A DNA stretch of 64,000 nt from assembly GCF_003951285.1 (NCBI RefSeq), contig NZ_RXFQ01000023.1, positions 1-64,000 of the forward strand, written 5' to 3'. Positions within the stretch are counted from its first letter, which is position 1. Every line of letters starts with the position of its first letter. This DNA comes from Variovorax beijingensis (GTDB lineage: Bacteria > Pseudomonadota > Gammaproteobacteria > Burkholderiales > Burkholderiaceae_C). This document shows positions 29,019 through 38,984 of this stretch, piece after piece. The translations under genes and the position numbers were made by a program. The notes under the pieces are model-generated. The model searched no databases. It was given only the letters and a program-made list of their open reading frames with translations, and was not told where the DNA came from.

Positions 29019-29474
29019 TCAGGCCCCCTGCCCGGCCGCCGCGGCGGGCCCCGCGGGCGCGGCCGACGCCGGCAGTCCGAACACGCGGTCGAAGCCCCAG
29101 TTGAAGACGAAGGTGTAGACCAGGAAGAACACCACCAGGCCCAGGTCCATCACCAGCGCCTGCCACAGCGTCACGCCCAGCCCCCAGGCGAACAGCGGCA
29201 CCAGCACCGCGATCAGCCCGCCCTCGAAGCCGACCGCATGCGCCATGCGCCGGCGCAGGCTGCGCCCGCGCACCGCCTGGCGCGACTCCCAGCGCTCGAA
29301 CAGGGCGTTGAAGACCAGGTTCCAGATCACGGCGATGACCGAGGCGGCCACCGCCAGCATCCCGGAGTGGCCGAGCCCGGCGTCGGTCATCAGCGCCAGG
29401 CCGGCACTGGCGGCCACGATGGCGATCCCTTCGTAAAGGGTGATGTAGACGACGCGGCGCTGGAACCCCTGCAT
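29019..29474 (-). CDS. PACE family efflux transporter (AceI-like)
   Basis: The 151-residue inner-membrane protein has two tandem bacterial transmembrane-pair domains and four helices. The family-conserved sites are present: TLYEGIA near residue 14 (membrane acidic residue), WNLVFNALFERWE near 50, HAVGFEGG near 79 and VYTFVFNWGFD near 119. PACE pumps export biocides such as chlorhexidine or short diamines. It is divergent from a LysR gene, the arrangement of aceI with its activator. A low-complexity Ala/Pro tail ends the protein. Confidence 0.9.
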   Translation of the reverse strand: MQGFQRRVVYITLYEGIAIVAASAGLALMTDAGLGHSGMLAVAASVIAVIWNLVFNALFERWESRQAVRGRSLRRRMAHAVGFEGGLIAVLVPLFAWGLGVTLWQALVMDLGLVVFFLVYTFVFNWGFDRVFGLPASAAPAGPAAAAGQGA

Positions 29475-29577
29475 GACTGTTTCCTCTGCGGATGAAGACG
29501 ATGGCTGGACTTTATTTGCTGTTTGCTGATATAAAAAGTCAACTTATTTCAGTTTTATTGATAGATCGGCGCAGCAG
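29475..29577. promoter_or_regulatory. AT-rich divergent promoter region between PACE pump and LysR genes
   Basis: This 103-base gap is far richer in A and T than the rest of the window and lies between two divergent start codons. ACTTTAT and ATAAAAAGT form an interrupted inverted repeat, a plausible LysR binding region. No exact -35/-10 pair is assigned. Confidence 0.5.
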
Positions 29578-30507
29578 ATGGCTTTCTCCAGCGACAACGT
29601 CGAAGTCTTTCTGGCCGTGATCGACCACGGCTCCTTCTCGGCCGCGGCGCGTGCGCTGCGCAAGGTGCCCTCGGCCGTCAGCATGGCCATTGCCAACCTC
29701 GAGGCCGAACTGGCCCTGCCCCTGTTCGACCGCAGCGGCCGCGAGCCGCAGCCCACCGCCGCCGCCCGCTCGCTCGAACCCCAGGCGCGGCTGCTGGCGG
29801 CCCAGCTGAAGCAGCTTCAGGTGCAGGCCCTGGCGCTCACGCAGGGCCTGGAAAACCGCCTCACGCTGGCCATTGCGCCCGAGCTGCTGGCGGCCCCCTG
29901 GAGCGGGCCGCTGGCCGCGCTGGCCGAGGAATATCCGCTGCTGCAGGTCGAGGTGCTGGCCGCGCCGCAGGCCGACGCGTTGGCATTGCTGCACAGCGGC
30001 CGCGCGCAGCTGGCGCTGGTGTTCGAGCGCCCGAGCCTCGACGGGCGCGAGGGGTTTCAGGAAGTCGGCAGCGACACCATGGTCGCCGTGATGGCGCCCG
30101 GCCACCCCGTGCTGCTTGCGGCCGCCGGCGAGCGGCTGCGCGAGGAGCACCTCACGAACACCCGGCAGATCGTGGTGGCGGGGCGCGACCTGGCCACCAG
30201 CGACCCGCGCTTCGTGTTCGCGCGCCACGTCTGGCGCACCGACAACGCGCTGGCCGCGCTGAGCCTGATCACGGCCGGACTCGGCTGGGGCTGGCTGCCG
30301 CGCAATTTCGCCAGGCCGCACGTGGCCGCCGGCGCGCTGGTCGAGATTCCGTTCGAGAACCTCAGCAACGGGCTCGACCTGTGGGTCGACGTGGTGTGGT
30401 CGCGCGAGCGGCCGCTGGGGCTGGGGGCGCAGCGCTTCGTGGCGCTGATTGCGCGCGACCGGCAGGCCGCGGCTGGGATTCCTCCAGCCGAGAATCCGCG
30501 GGGCTGA
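29578..30507 (+). CDS. LysR family regulator divergent from the PACE pump
   Basis: The 309-residue regulator has an N-terminal winged helix (FLAVIDHGSFSAAARALRKVPSAVSMAIANLEAELAL, residues 11-47) and a substrate-binding C-terminal domain. Its position divergent from the AceI-like gene fits AceR-type activators, which switch the pump on in response to its substrates. Its stop codon directly abuts the stop of the convergent SH3 protein gene, leaving no intergenic base. Confidence 0.92.
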   Translation: MAFSSDNVEVFLAVIDHGSFSAAARALRKVPSAVSMAIANLEAELALPLFDRSGREPQPTAAARSLEPQARLLAAQLKQLQVQALALTQGLENRLTLAIAPELLAAPWSGPLAALAEEYPLLQVEVLAAPQADALALLHSGRAQLALVFERPSLDGREGFQEVGSDTMVAVMAPGHPVLLAAAGERLREEHLTNTRQIVVAGRDLATSDPRFVFARHVWRTDNALAALSLITAGLGWGWLPRNFARPHVAAGALVEIPFENLSNGLDLWVDVVWSRERPLGLGAQRFVALIARDRQAAAGIPPAENPRG

Positions 30508-31311
30508 TCAGTCGCGGTGGCCGCCGCCCTTGCCTCCGCCGCCGTGGCCCCCGCCCCTGCCGCCGCCTTCACCACCGCCGTGCGGGCGACCGCCGCCGCC
30601 ACCTCCGCCCGCGCCGGGCCGTCCGCCGCCCGGATGCATCTGCGGCTGGCCGGGTGGCGGCCCGGGCCGGAAAGCCGGCTGGGGCCGCGGCGGCTTGAAG
30701 CCGGGGTCCGCAGGCGGGCGGAAGCCCGGTCCCGGCTGCGGCGGGCGGTAGCCCGGTCCCGGCTGTGGACGGTAGCCCGGCCCGGGTTGCGGGCGCACGC
30801 CGGGCACCGGCGCGGGCTTGAATCCGGGGCCCGGCCATGGCTTGGGCTGCCAGGCCGGCCGCACCGGCGGCGGGGGACGCCAGCCGGGCATCGGCGGAGG
30901 CGGCGGCCGGCTGCCCCACCAGCGGCGCTCGCCGTACCAGGGCCGGTCGCGGTAGTAGTCGGCCCAGTAGCTGCCGATCACGAACGTGACGATGGGCACG
31001 CCGATCACTGCGGCATAGCTGGCCAGCGGCACGCGCTGCTCCTGGTAGGCGTAGTCCAGGCTTCGGGCCCAGACCCAGCCGCGCCCGCCGTCGGGCAGCA
31101 CCACGTCGCACCAGCTGTAGCCGCCGGTGCAGCCGATCACGTCGAGCGGCTGGCCCGGCCCGAGGCGCGCCACCAGCGGATAGTCGCTGGAGGGCCCGGC
31201 CCGCAGGTTGACCGCGCCGCGCGTGAAGGCCTGCTGCGCCGCGGCGGCCAGCGGCAAGGCCAGCGCAATGGCGCCGACGCCGATCCAGCGCATGGAGAGT
31301 GTGTTGTTCAT
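30508..31311 (-). CDS. Secreted SH3-domain protein with Pro-rich repeats and Gly-rich tail
   Basis: The 267-residue product has a Sec signal ending AAA-QQ near residue 26 and a bacterial SH3 domain at about 28-85 (VNLRAGPSSDYPLVARLGPG, GRGWVWARSLDY). A hydrophobic segment at about 97-115, a Pro-rich region with repeats of the type PGPG(Y/F)RP, and a Gly/His-rich tail follow. SH3b domains often bind cell-wall peptides. The repeats suggest an extended, flexible envelope protein. Related proteins occur widely in Burkholderiales, but a defined function is not known to me. Confidence 0.8.
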   Translation of the reverse strand: MNNTLSMRWIGVGAIALALPLAAAAQQAFTRGAVNLRAGPSSDYPLVARLGPGQPLDVIGCTGGYSWCDVVLPDGGRGWVWARSLDYAYQEQRVPLASYAAVIGVPIVTFVIGSYWADYYRDRPWYGERRWWGSRPPPPPMPGWRPPPPVRPAWQPKPWPGPGFKPAPVPGVRPQPGPGYRPQPGPGYRPPQPGPGFRPPADPGFKPPRPQPAFRPGPPPGQPQMHPGGGRPGAGGGGGGGRPHGGGEGGGRGGGHGGGGKGGGHRD

Positions 31312-31396
31312 GATCAGGCTTCCTTACGCCGTCCAGCCTAGGCGGCGGCCCGGATGCCGTCAATCAGCCGGGGCCGCGACAGCCCCGGGGCGTCAG

Positions 31397-32446
<1,050 letters not shown>

Positions 32447-32494
32447 AGCCCCCGATTGTAGGAAGCGAGGCTGCCCCTGGCCGCCGTCAGTGCT

Positions 32495-33310
32495 TTAGCG
32501 GCGCTCGACGAATTCCAGCACCGCCTCGATCATGCGCCGCACATGCGGCTGCACGCCGGCCGCGACCTCGGGCAGGTAGTCGAAGGGCAGCTTCTCCTGC
32601 ATGTAGCTCGACTGCGTCATCTCCAGCTGCACCGCGTGCACGCCGGCAGCGGGGTTGCCGTACTGGCGCGTGATGTAGCCGCCGGTGAAGCGGCCGTTGA
32701 GCACGCCGGTGTAGCCCGTGGCCGATTCGGCAATGCCCAGCAGCGTGGCGGCCAGCGCCGGGTCGCAGCTGGTGCCCTTGCCGGTGCCCAGGTTCAGGTC
32801 GGGCAGCTTGCCCTCGAAGAAGCGCGGCAGCACCGAGCGGATCGAGTGCGCGTCCCACAGCGCGATGGTGCCGTGCGCGGCCTTCAGGCGGTCGAGCTCG
32901 GCCTGCAGCTGCTGGTGGTAGGGCTGCCAGATGGCATCGCGGCGCGCGGCAATCTCCGCGTCGTCCGGCAGGTCGGCAGCGGACGCGTAGACCGGCGTGT
33001 CGTCGAAGGTGTCGACCGGGCAGAGGCCCGTGACGCTCTGGCCCGGGTAGAGGCTGGCGCCGTCCGGCGGACGGTTCAGGTCGACCACATAGCGCGAATG
33101 CGTGGCAACGAGCACCGAGGCGCCGAGCGCATCGGCAAAGTCGTAGAGCCGTTCGAGGTGCCAGTCGGTGTCGGGCACCTGGCGCGCCTCGTCGGTCAGG
33201 CGGGCAGCGAGCGCAGGCGGCACGTAGGTGCCGACGTGCGGCATGGAGATCAGCAAGGGACGCGTGCCCTGGCGAAAGCGGAAGGCGGGTTCGGTGGTGG
33301 TGAAGCTCAT
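32495..33310 (-). CDS. hutG: N-formylglutamate deformylase
   Basis: The 271-residue product hydrolyses N-formyl-L-glutamate to glutamate and formate, the last step of the five-step histidine pathway. Typical sites are ISMPHVGTYVP, DTDWHLERLYDF and HSRYVVDLNRPPDG near the N-terminus, and LWDAHSIRSVLPRFFEGKLPD in the middle, with the expected His, Asp and Arg. It follows hutF with six bases between. No ureohydrolase-type HutG is present, consistent with the HutF route. Confidence 0.95.
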   Translation of the reverse strand: MSFTTTEPAFRFRQGTRPLLISMPHVGTYVPPALAARLTDEARQVPDTDWHLERLYDFADALGASVLVATHSRYVVDLNRPPDGASLYPGQSVTGLCPVDTFDDTPVYASAADLPDDAEIAARRDAIWQPYHQQLQAELDRLKAAHGTIALWDAHSIRSVLPRFFEGKLPDLNLGTGKGTSCDPALAATLLGIAESATGYTGVLNGRFTGGYITRQYGNPAAGVHAVQLEMTQSSYMQEKLPFDYLPEVAAGVQPHVRRMIEAVLEFVERR

Positions 33311-33316
33311 GGAACT

Positions 33317-34699
33317 CTAATTTTCGAGGAGAAGCTGGCTGCGCGCCGCGACGAAGGCGGCGGCGGCCTCGTTGTGCAGGGCATGGCGGCCGGCCGCCAC
33401 GCGCGGCTGGCCCGAGACCCAGACGGCATCGACGGCCGAGGTGCGGTGGCTCGCAAAGACGTGCGACGACAGCATGTCGGGCGCCGGCAGGCCTTGCAGC
33501 GCGAGCTGTGCGGCATCGAGCACGACGAAGTCGGCCTGCTGCCCCACGGCCAGGCCGGCGATGGCCCGGCCCGAGGCCTGCGCGCCGCCGCGCACCGCTT
33601 CGAGCATGAGCGCGGTGGCCACGTGCGGCTGCGCCGCGCTGGCGCCGACGTTGCGCTGCCGCCAGGCCAGGCGCTGGCTGTATTCGAGCATCAGCAGCTC
33701 TTCCGCGGCGTTGACCGTGGCATGGCTGTCGGAGCCCAGGCCCCAGGTGCCGCCATGGTGGCGCCAGGCGGAGAAATCGAAGATGCCGTCGCCGAGGTTG
33801 GCCTCGGTGGTCGGGCACAGGCCGGCGACCGCGCCGCTCTTGGCGCCGCGCTCGTATTCGGCCGCATCCATGTGCGTGGCATGCACCAGGCACCAGCGCG
33901 CATCGACCGGCGCATGGTCGAGCAGCCAGGCCACCGGGCGCTGGCCGCTCCAGGCCACGCAGTCGTCGACTTCCTTGGTCTGCTCGGCGATGTGGATGTG
34001 GATCGGTGCGCCCGGGTCGATGGCCTCGAGCCCCGCCACGGCTTCGCGCAGCGCGTCGGGCGGCACGGCGCGCAGCGAATGCGGCGCAAGGCCGAGCCGC
34101 GCGCCCTGCGCCTCGCATGCGGGCTTGAGCGTGTCGAGCAGGCGCAGCATCGAATCGGTCGAGCGGATGAAGCGGCGCTGCCCCTCGTTGGGCGGCAGGC
34201 CGCCGAAGCCGCTGGCCTGGTAGAGCACGGGCAGCAGGGTGAAGCCGATGCCGGTCTTCCGTGCGGCGCGCAGCAGCGCGAGGCTCAGCGTCGCATCGTC
34301 GGCATAGGGGCGGCCATCGGCATCGTGGTGCACGTACTGGAATTCGCACACGCTGGTGTAGCCCGCCTCGAGCATCTCGGCATAGAGCCAGGTCGCAATG
34401 GCCTCCATCTGCTGCGGGCCGAGGCGCGCGGCAAAGCGGTACATCAGCGTGCGCCAGCTCCAGAAGCTGTCCTGCTGCTGGGCGCGGTATTCGGTGAGCC
34501 CCGCGAAGGCGCGCTGGAAGGCGTGCGAATGCAGGTTGGGCATGCCGGGGATCACGGGGCCCTTCGCCACCGGCGCGCCCGCAGCAGGCGGGGCCGCGGG
34601 CTGCACCTGGGTGAGCTGGCCGGCCTCGTTCCACGACAGCAGCACGTTCTTCGCCCATCCGCCGGGCAGCAGCGCATCGGCCGCGAACAGCGTGTTCAT
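33317..34699 (-). CDS. hutF: Formimidoylglutamate deiminase
   Basis: The 460-residue amidohydrolase converts N-formimidoyl-L-glutamate to N-formyl-L-glutamate and ammonia. Metal-binding residues are seen in GMPNLHSHAFQRA, HIHIAEQ and GLGSDSHATVN. The ATG at 34699 overlaps the hutI stop by ATGA and gives the normal N-terminus (FAADALLPGGWAKNV); longer readings run into hutI. It places the cell in the five-step (HutF/HutG) branch of histidine breakdown. Confidence 0.95.
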   Translation of the reverse strand: MNTLFAADALLPGGWAKNVLLSWNEAGQLTQVQPAAPPAAGAPVAKGPVIPGMPNLHSHAFQRAFAGLTEYRAQQQDSFWSWRTLMYRFAARLGPQQMEAIATWLYAEMLEAGYTSVCEFQYVHHDADGRPYADDATLSLALLRAARKTGIGFTLLPVLYQASGFGGLPPNEGQRRFIRSTDSMLRLLDTLKPACEAQGARLGLAPHSLRAVPPDALREAVAGLEAIDPGAPIHIHIAEQTKEVDDCVAWSGQRPVAWLLDHAPVDARWCLVHATHMDAAEYERGAKSGAVAGLCPTTEANLGDGIFDFSAWRHHGGTWGLGSDSHATVNAAEELLMLEYSQRLAWRQRNVGASAAQPHVATALMLEAVRGGAQASGRAIAGLAVGQQADFVVLDAAQLALQGLPAPDMLSSHVFASHRTSAVDAVWVSGQPRVAAGRHALHNEAAAAFVAARSQLLLEN

Positions 34700-35946
34700 C
34701 GGGCAGCTCCCACGGCGATGCGGCCTTGCCGCACGACGCTGCGCACCGGGCGCTGGCCGAACCAGTAGGCCAGCTCGGCCGCATCGCGCACGTTCCACAG
34801 CACGAAGTTGGCGGGCATGCCTTCGGCGATCGCGCCGTGCGTGTCTTGCAGGCCCAGCGCGCGCGCGGCATGCACGGTGACGCCGGCCAGCGCCTCGGGC
34901 ACGGTGAGGCGGAACAGCGTGCACGCCATGTTCATCATCAACAGCAGGCTCAGCGCGGGCGAGGTGCCGGGGTTGTGGTCGGTCGACACGGCCATCGGCA
35001 CGCCGGCGGCGCGCAGCGCCTCGATCGGCGGCAGCTGCGTGTCGCGCAGCGTGTAGTAGGCGCCGGGCAGCAGCACGGCCACGGTACCTGATTGCCGCAT
35101 GGCCTCGATGCCTTCGGCCGACAGGTGCTCGATGTGGTCGCACGACAGCGCGCCGTAGCGCGCGGCGAGCGCGGCGCCGCCCATGTCGGAGAGCTGCTCG
35201 GCATGCAGCTTGACCGGCAGGCCCAGCGCCTTCGCGGCCTGGAAGACCTGCTCGGTTTCCGCGAGCGAGAAGGCGATGCGTTCGCAGAACACGTCGACCG
35301 CATCGACCAGCCCCTCGGCCGCGAGCGCGGGCAGCATCTGGCTGCAGACGAGGTCGATGTAGTCGCCGCTGCGGCCCGCGTATTCGGGCGGCAGCGCATG
35401 CGCGCCGAGAAAGGTGGTGCGCACCGTGACGCCGTAGGCCTCGCCCAGGCGCCGCGCCACGCGCAGCTGCTTGCGCTCATGCTCGAGCGCCAGGCCGTAG
35501 CCCGACTTGATCTCGATCGCGCAGACGCCGTCGGCCAGCAGCTGTTCGAGCCGCGGCGCGGCCTGCGCGAAGAGCGCGTCTTCATCGGCCTCGCGCGTGG
35601 CGCGCACCGACGAGACGATGCCGCCGCCGGCCTTCGCCACTTCTTCGTAGGTGGCACCCGCGAGCCGCATCGCGAACTCGTTGGCGCGCTGGCCGCCGTA
35701 GACCAGGTGGGTGTGGCAATCGACCAGGCCGGGCGTGACGAGCGCGCCGCCGCCATGGTGCAGCGGCAGGCCCTCGAATCCGGCCGGCAGGGCGCTGCGC
35801 GCGCCGGCCCAGCGGATCGTGCCGTCGGCCACCGCGATTGCGGCCTCGCTGCCGGCGTCCAGGGTGGTACCGGGCGCGGCGCCGGGCGCCAGGCGCAGGC
35901 CGGTCCAGAGGCCGTCGGCCGATGGGAATGGGATTGCGGATGTCAT
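34696..35946 (-). CDS. hutI: Imidazolonepropionase
   Basis: The 416-residue amidohydrolase opens the imidazolone ring of 4-imidazolone-5-propanoate to give formimidoylglutamate. The HxH metal motif lies in DCHTHLVYGG near 77, with IEIKSGYGL, FLGAHALPPEY, LHAEQLSDMGGA and STDHNPGTSP following in the family order. It starts at the ATG at 35946, 23 bases after hutD ends, and overlaps hutF. Confidence 0.96.
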   Translation of the reverse strand: MTSAIPFPSADGLWTGLRLAPGAAPGTTLDAGSEAAIAVADGTIRWAGARSALPAGFEGLPLHHGGGALVTPGLVDCHTHLVYGGQRANEFAMRLAGATYEEVAKAGGGIVSSVRATREADEDALFAQAAPRLEQLLADGVCAIEIKSGYGLALEHERKQLRVARRLGEAYGVTVRTTFLGAHALPPEYAGRSGDYIDLVCSQMLPALAAEGLVDAVDVFCERIAFSLAETEQVFQAAKALGLPVKLHAEQLSDMGGAALAARYGALSCDHIEHLSAEGIEAMRQSGTVAVLLPGAYYTLRDTQLPPIEALRAAGVPMAVSTDHNPGTSPALSLLLMMNMACTLFRLTVPEALAGVTVHAARALGLQDTHGAIAEGMPANFVLWNVRDAAELAYWFGQRPVRSVVRQGRIAVGAAR

Positions 35947-35969
35947 GCTTTGTCTGGTGTTTGCACAGC

Positions 35970-36545
35970 TTACGCCGGCACGATGCGAACCGCAGCCAGC
36001 CGCGCGCCTTCCTGTTGCGCGGGCACGGCCTGCCATGCCTGCGCACTGTCGGTCCAGTACAGGCCCTCGCCTTCGCGGCAGGGCTCGCCGTTCAGGCGCC
36101 ATGCGCCGCAGAGCGCGAGCAGCACGCCGTGCGGTGCGGCCTCGATGGCCGATGCGTGGTCCAGCACCCGCACATCGGCGCGCCACCGACCATGGCGCGT
36201 CATGATGTTGAAGTCGTTCGACGCGCCGCCGAGCAGCGCGCAGTCGATCGCGTCGTCGCCGCTGAATGCGAACGGCCGGTGCGGCACGTCGAGCCGGTGC
36301 TCGATGCGTCCGTCGTGCGTGAACAGCCGCACGCCGTCGCCTTCGAGCAGCATGATGCTGCGGTCCACGCCCGCGAACACCGAGAACGGCCCGGCCGCCG
36401 CAATGGTCGCGATGCTCGCGCGCCAGCCGAAGCTGTCGAGCCCCGCGCCCTGCGGCCAGCTCACGATCTCCTGCGTGGTGCCGCCGCCGTTCTTCCAGGG
36501 CATGGGCGGGAGAGCGCTGCGAGAGAAGCGATGCACACCGCTCAT
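35970..36545 (-). CDS. hutD: HutD family protein
   Basis: The 191-residue cupin-like product begins with the HutD signature PPMPWKNGGGTTQEI and WRASIATI. HutD proteins are commonly encoded in hut operons and are thought to modulate the pathway, perhaps by binding formylglutamate or another intermediate. No catalytic residues are assigned. It is the first gene of the hutDIFG block. Confidence 0.9.
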   Translation of the reverse strand: MSGVHRFSRSALPPMPWKNGGGTTQEIVSWPQGAGLDSFGWRASIATIAAAGPFSVFAGVDRSIMLLEGDGVRLFTHDGRIEHRLDVPHRPFAFSGDDAIDCALLGGASNDFNIMTRHGRWRADVRVLDHASAIEAAPHGVLLALCGAWRLNGEPCREGEGLYWTDSAQAWQAVPAQQEGARLAAVRIVPA

Positions 36546-36558
36546 GACTGCCCCTCTT

Positions 36559-36672
36559 GCTCCTTCCCCTTCCGGGGGAAGGCCGGGATGGGGGCTGCGT
36601 CCAACGAGCGCCGTGCGAAGGGCAAGGCCGTCGTGCCCCCACCCCAGCCCTCCCCCGGGAGGGGAGGGAGAA
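36559..36672. repeat. REP/MITE-like palindromic element, intergenic copy
   Basis: TTGCTCCTTCCCC opens the element. Terminal stems CTTCCCC/GGGGGAAG and CCCTCCCC/GGGGAGGG flank inner tracts GGGATGGGGGC and GCCCCCACCCC. It fills most of the gap between hutD and the polar amino acid permease gene. It is the same element as the one inside nicB (6070-6176), including a shared GAGCGCCG in the core, and shows that the nicB copy is a mobile-type repeat and not native coding sequence. Confidence 0.85.
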
Positions 36673-36693
36673 ATACAAATACGACAGCGCCGC

Positions 36694-37362
36694 TCATCGC
36701 ATCAACCCGCCCTGCCGCAGCTTCTGCTCGAAGTGCCGCAGGACCAGCGTCATCGTGCCCGTGAGCACGAAGTACACGAGCGCAATCGCCAGGTAGACCT
36801 CCAGCGAGCGGTACGACACGCTGATGATCTTCTGCCCTTCGTGCATCACGTCGTGGATCGTCAACAGCGACACCAGCGCCGAGTTCTTGATGAGCGCGAT
36901 GAACTCGTTGCCCAGCGGCGGAATCATGCGCACCACCGCCTGCGGCAGCACGATCTCGCGCATCGCCGTGCCGGGCGTCATGCCCAGCGACTGCGCCGCC
37001 ATGGTCTGGCCCTTGTCGATCGACTGGATCGCGCCGCGCACGATCTCCGATACGTACGCACCCGAATACACGCCCAACCCCAGCACGCCGCAGAGGAAGG
37101 CCGGCAGCAGGATGCCGAAGTGCGGCAGGCCGAAGAACAGGATGAACAGCTGCACCAAGAGCGGCGTGCCGCGAATTGCCGCCACGTACGCCGTGCACAC
37201 GCCATAGAGCCAGCGCCGCTTCGGATTGAGCCGGCCGATGCCCACCAGCAGGCCCAGCACGCAGCCGAGCGCAAGCGCGCAGGCGGTGATCTCCACCGTG
37301 ACCAGCGCGCCGCGCAGCAGGTCCGGCCAGCCCTGCCAGACCGGCGAGAAGTCGAAATCCAT
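36694..37362 (-). CDS. Polar amino acid ABC transporter permease
   Basis: The 222-residue inner-membrane permease of the HisM/GlnP family has about five helices and the ATPase-coupling loop AAQSLGMTPGTAMREIVLPQA near residue 130. It pairs with the binding-protein gene 12 bases upstream. No ATPase gene or second permease gene is adjacent, so it must borrow an ATPase or pair with one encoded elsewhere. Location within hut genes suggests histidine or a related substrate. Confidence 0.9.
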   Translation of the reverse strand: MDFDFSPVWQGWPDLLRGALVTVEITACALALGCVLGLLVGIGRLNPKRRWLYGVCTAYVAAIRGTPLLVQLFILFFGLPHFGILLPAFLCGVLGLGVYSGAYVSEIVRGAIQSIDKGQTMAAQSLGMTPGTAMREIVLPQAVVRMIPPLGNEFIALIKNSALVSLLTIHDVMHEGQKIISVSYRSLEVYLAIALVYFVLTGTMTLVLRHFEQKLRQGGLMR

Positions 37363-37374
37363 GGGCCGCTTTGC

Positions 37375-38127
37375 TTATTTGGCGCTGGCGCTGAACCACT
37401 TGGCGACGATCTGCGCGTAGGTGCCGTCGGCCTTGAGCTTCTCGATGGCGCCGTTCACGGCCTTGGTGAGTTCGGGCGTGTCCTTGCGGATGGCCATGCC
37501 GTATTCCTCGGTGGTGATCTGCTCGGGCAGCACCTTCAGGCCGCCGCGCGTGCGCACGTACTGGTAGGCGGCGGGCTTGCCGGTCACCGCGGCATCGGCG
37601 CGGCCGATGTCCACGAGGTTGAACATCTCCTGGTTCTTCTCGACTTCCATCAGCTGCACCTGCGGGAACTTCTCCTTGGTGTAGGCCACCGACTTGGTGC
37701 CCACCTGCACGCTGACCTTCTTGCCGTTGATGTCGGCCGGCGCCTTGATGGCCGTGTTGCCGTCCTTCACCATCACCACGAGGCCGCCCGCGTAGTAGGG
37801 CACGGTGAAGTCGACGACCTTCCTGCGCTCGTCGGTGATGTAGATGGCCGACACGGCCATGTCGAAGCGCCTGGACACCAGGCCCGGGACGAGGCCCTTG
37901 AAGTCGATGTCGATCCATTCGATCTTGCGGCCCAGCGTCTTGCCGATGGCCTCGACCAGCTCCACGTCGAAGCCCGTGCGCTTGCCGTTCTCCACGAATT
38001 CCATCGGCGGAAAGGTGGCGTCGGTGGCCACGCGCAGCGGCTCGCCCTGCGCCTGCGCGGTGGCGGCGAAACCGAAGAAGGCGAGGCCGGAAAGTGCGGC
38101 GGCAACGAGGGAACGGCGGGTGTTCAT
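37375..38127 (-). CDS. Polar amino acid ABC transporter substrate-binding protein
   Basis: The 250-residue periplasmic protein (type II binding fold, HisJ/GlnH family) has a Sec signal ending AQA-Q near 27 and the family motif GFDVELVEAIGKTLG with DFKGLVPGLVSRRFD. It feeds the permease encoded just downstream. From context the ligand may be histidine, urocanate or glutamate. It begins 50 bases after the IclR-type regulator gene ends. Confidence 0.9.
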   Translation of the reverse strand: MNTRRSLVAAALSGLAFFGFAATAQAQGEPLRVATDATFPPMEFVENGKRTGFDVELVEAIGKTLGRKIEWIDIDFKGLVPGLVSRRFDMAVSAIYITDERRKVVDFTVPYYAGGLVVMVKDGNTAIKAPADINGKKVSVQVGTKSVAYTKEKFPQVQLMEVEKNQEMFNLVDIGRADAAVTGKPAAYQYVRTRGGLKVLPEQITTEEYGMAIRKDTPELTKAVNGAIEKLKADGTYAQIVAKWFSASAK

Positions 38128-38177
38128 GTAAAGGCTTCCGTGGGTTTGAAAAAGAAAGAAGGAAAGGCAGCGATCGG

Positions 38178-38912
38178 CTATTGCAGCGCGCGCGAGATGC
38201 GCGCCGCCGTGACGACGGTCAGGGGGACCCATGCAGCTTCCATGCCCCCGGCGCGCGAGAGCGGCGCCATGAGCGTGATCGCGCCGCGCAGGCGCCGGCC
38301 CGGCCCGAGCACCGGCGCGCTCGCGCCCCAGACGCCCGCATCGACCTCGCCATGGGTCACGGCATGGCCGGCCTCGCGGATCGCGTCGAGTTCGGCGGCA
38401 CGCTCGGCGCGGCGCCCGGGGCTGTCGCCGAGCGCGTCGAGCAAGGCATCGCGCTGGTCGAGCGGCAGGTGCGCCAGCAGGCACTTGGCACTGGCGCCAT
38501 CGCGCGCCGGCACGCTGCGGCCCCGGTCGAACGAGCAGCGCAGCGACTGCTCGCTGTCGATCATCTCCAGGCACACGACGCGGTCGTTGACCAGCGTGAC
38601 CAGCGCCACGCTTTCGTGGCTTTGCTGCGCGAGCGCGCGCATGTCGGCGCGCGCGGCCATGACGAGGTCGGAGTTGCCGTCGAAGCCGCTCGCGAGCTGC
38701 ACGCTCACGGGGCCGGGCGAATAGCGTCCATCGGTCTCCATCACGAAGCCCCAGCGCCGCAGCACCGCGATCTGCCGGTACAGCGTGCTCTTGACGAGGC
38801 CCGTGGCTTCGACGAGCTCGGCCGCGCTCATCGCCGACTTGCTCTGCGCCAGCACCGACAGCACGCGCAGCGCGCGGTCGTTGTGGGCGGAAGCTTCGGG
38901 CATGGACGTCAT
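38178..38912 (-). CDS. IclR family transcriptional regulator
   Basis: The 244-residue regulator has an N-terminal winged helix (RALRVLSVLAQSKSAMSAAELVEATGLVKSTLYRQIAVLRRWGFV) and a C-terminal IclR ligand domain (ARDGASAKCLLAHLP, WGASAPVLGPGRRLRGAITLMAP). Starts at 38912 or 38903 are both possible; I use the earlier ATG. It lies between hutU and the polar amino acid transporter genes. A 25-bp palindrome just upstream may be its own operator. Effector unknown. Confidence 0.88.
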   Translation of the reverse strand: MTSMPEASAHNDRALRVLSVLAQSKSAMSAAELVEATGLVKSTLYRQIAVLRRWGFVMETDGRYSPGPVSVQLASGFDGNSDLVMAARADMRALAQQSHESVALVTLVNDRVVCLEMIDSEQSLRCSFDRGRSVPARDGASAKCLLAHLPLDQRDALLDALGDSPGRRAERAAELDAIREAGHAVTHGEVDAGVWGASAPVLGPGRRLRGAITLMAPLSRAGGMEAAWVPLTVVTAARISRALQ

Positions 38913-38984
38913 CTGGGCCAATCGCGGGGCGTCGAAAGTGGATGCGGTGTGCAGTATCTTGCCCGCCGTTCCCACATCCAAGCC

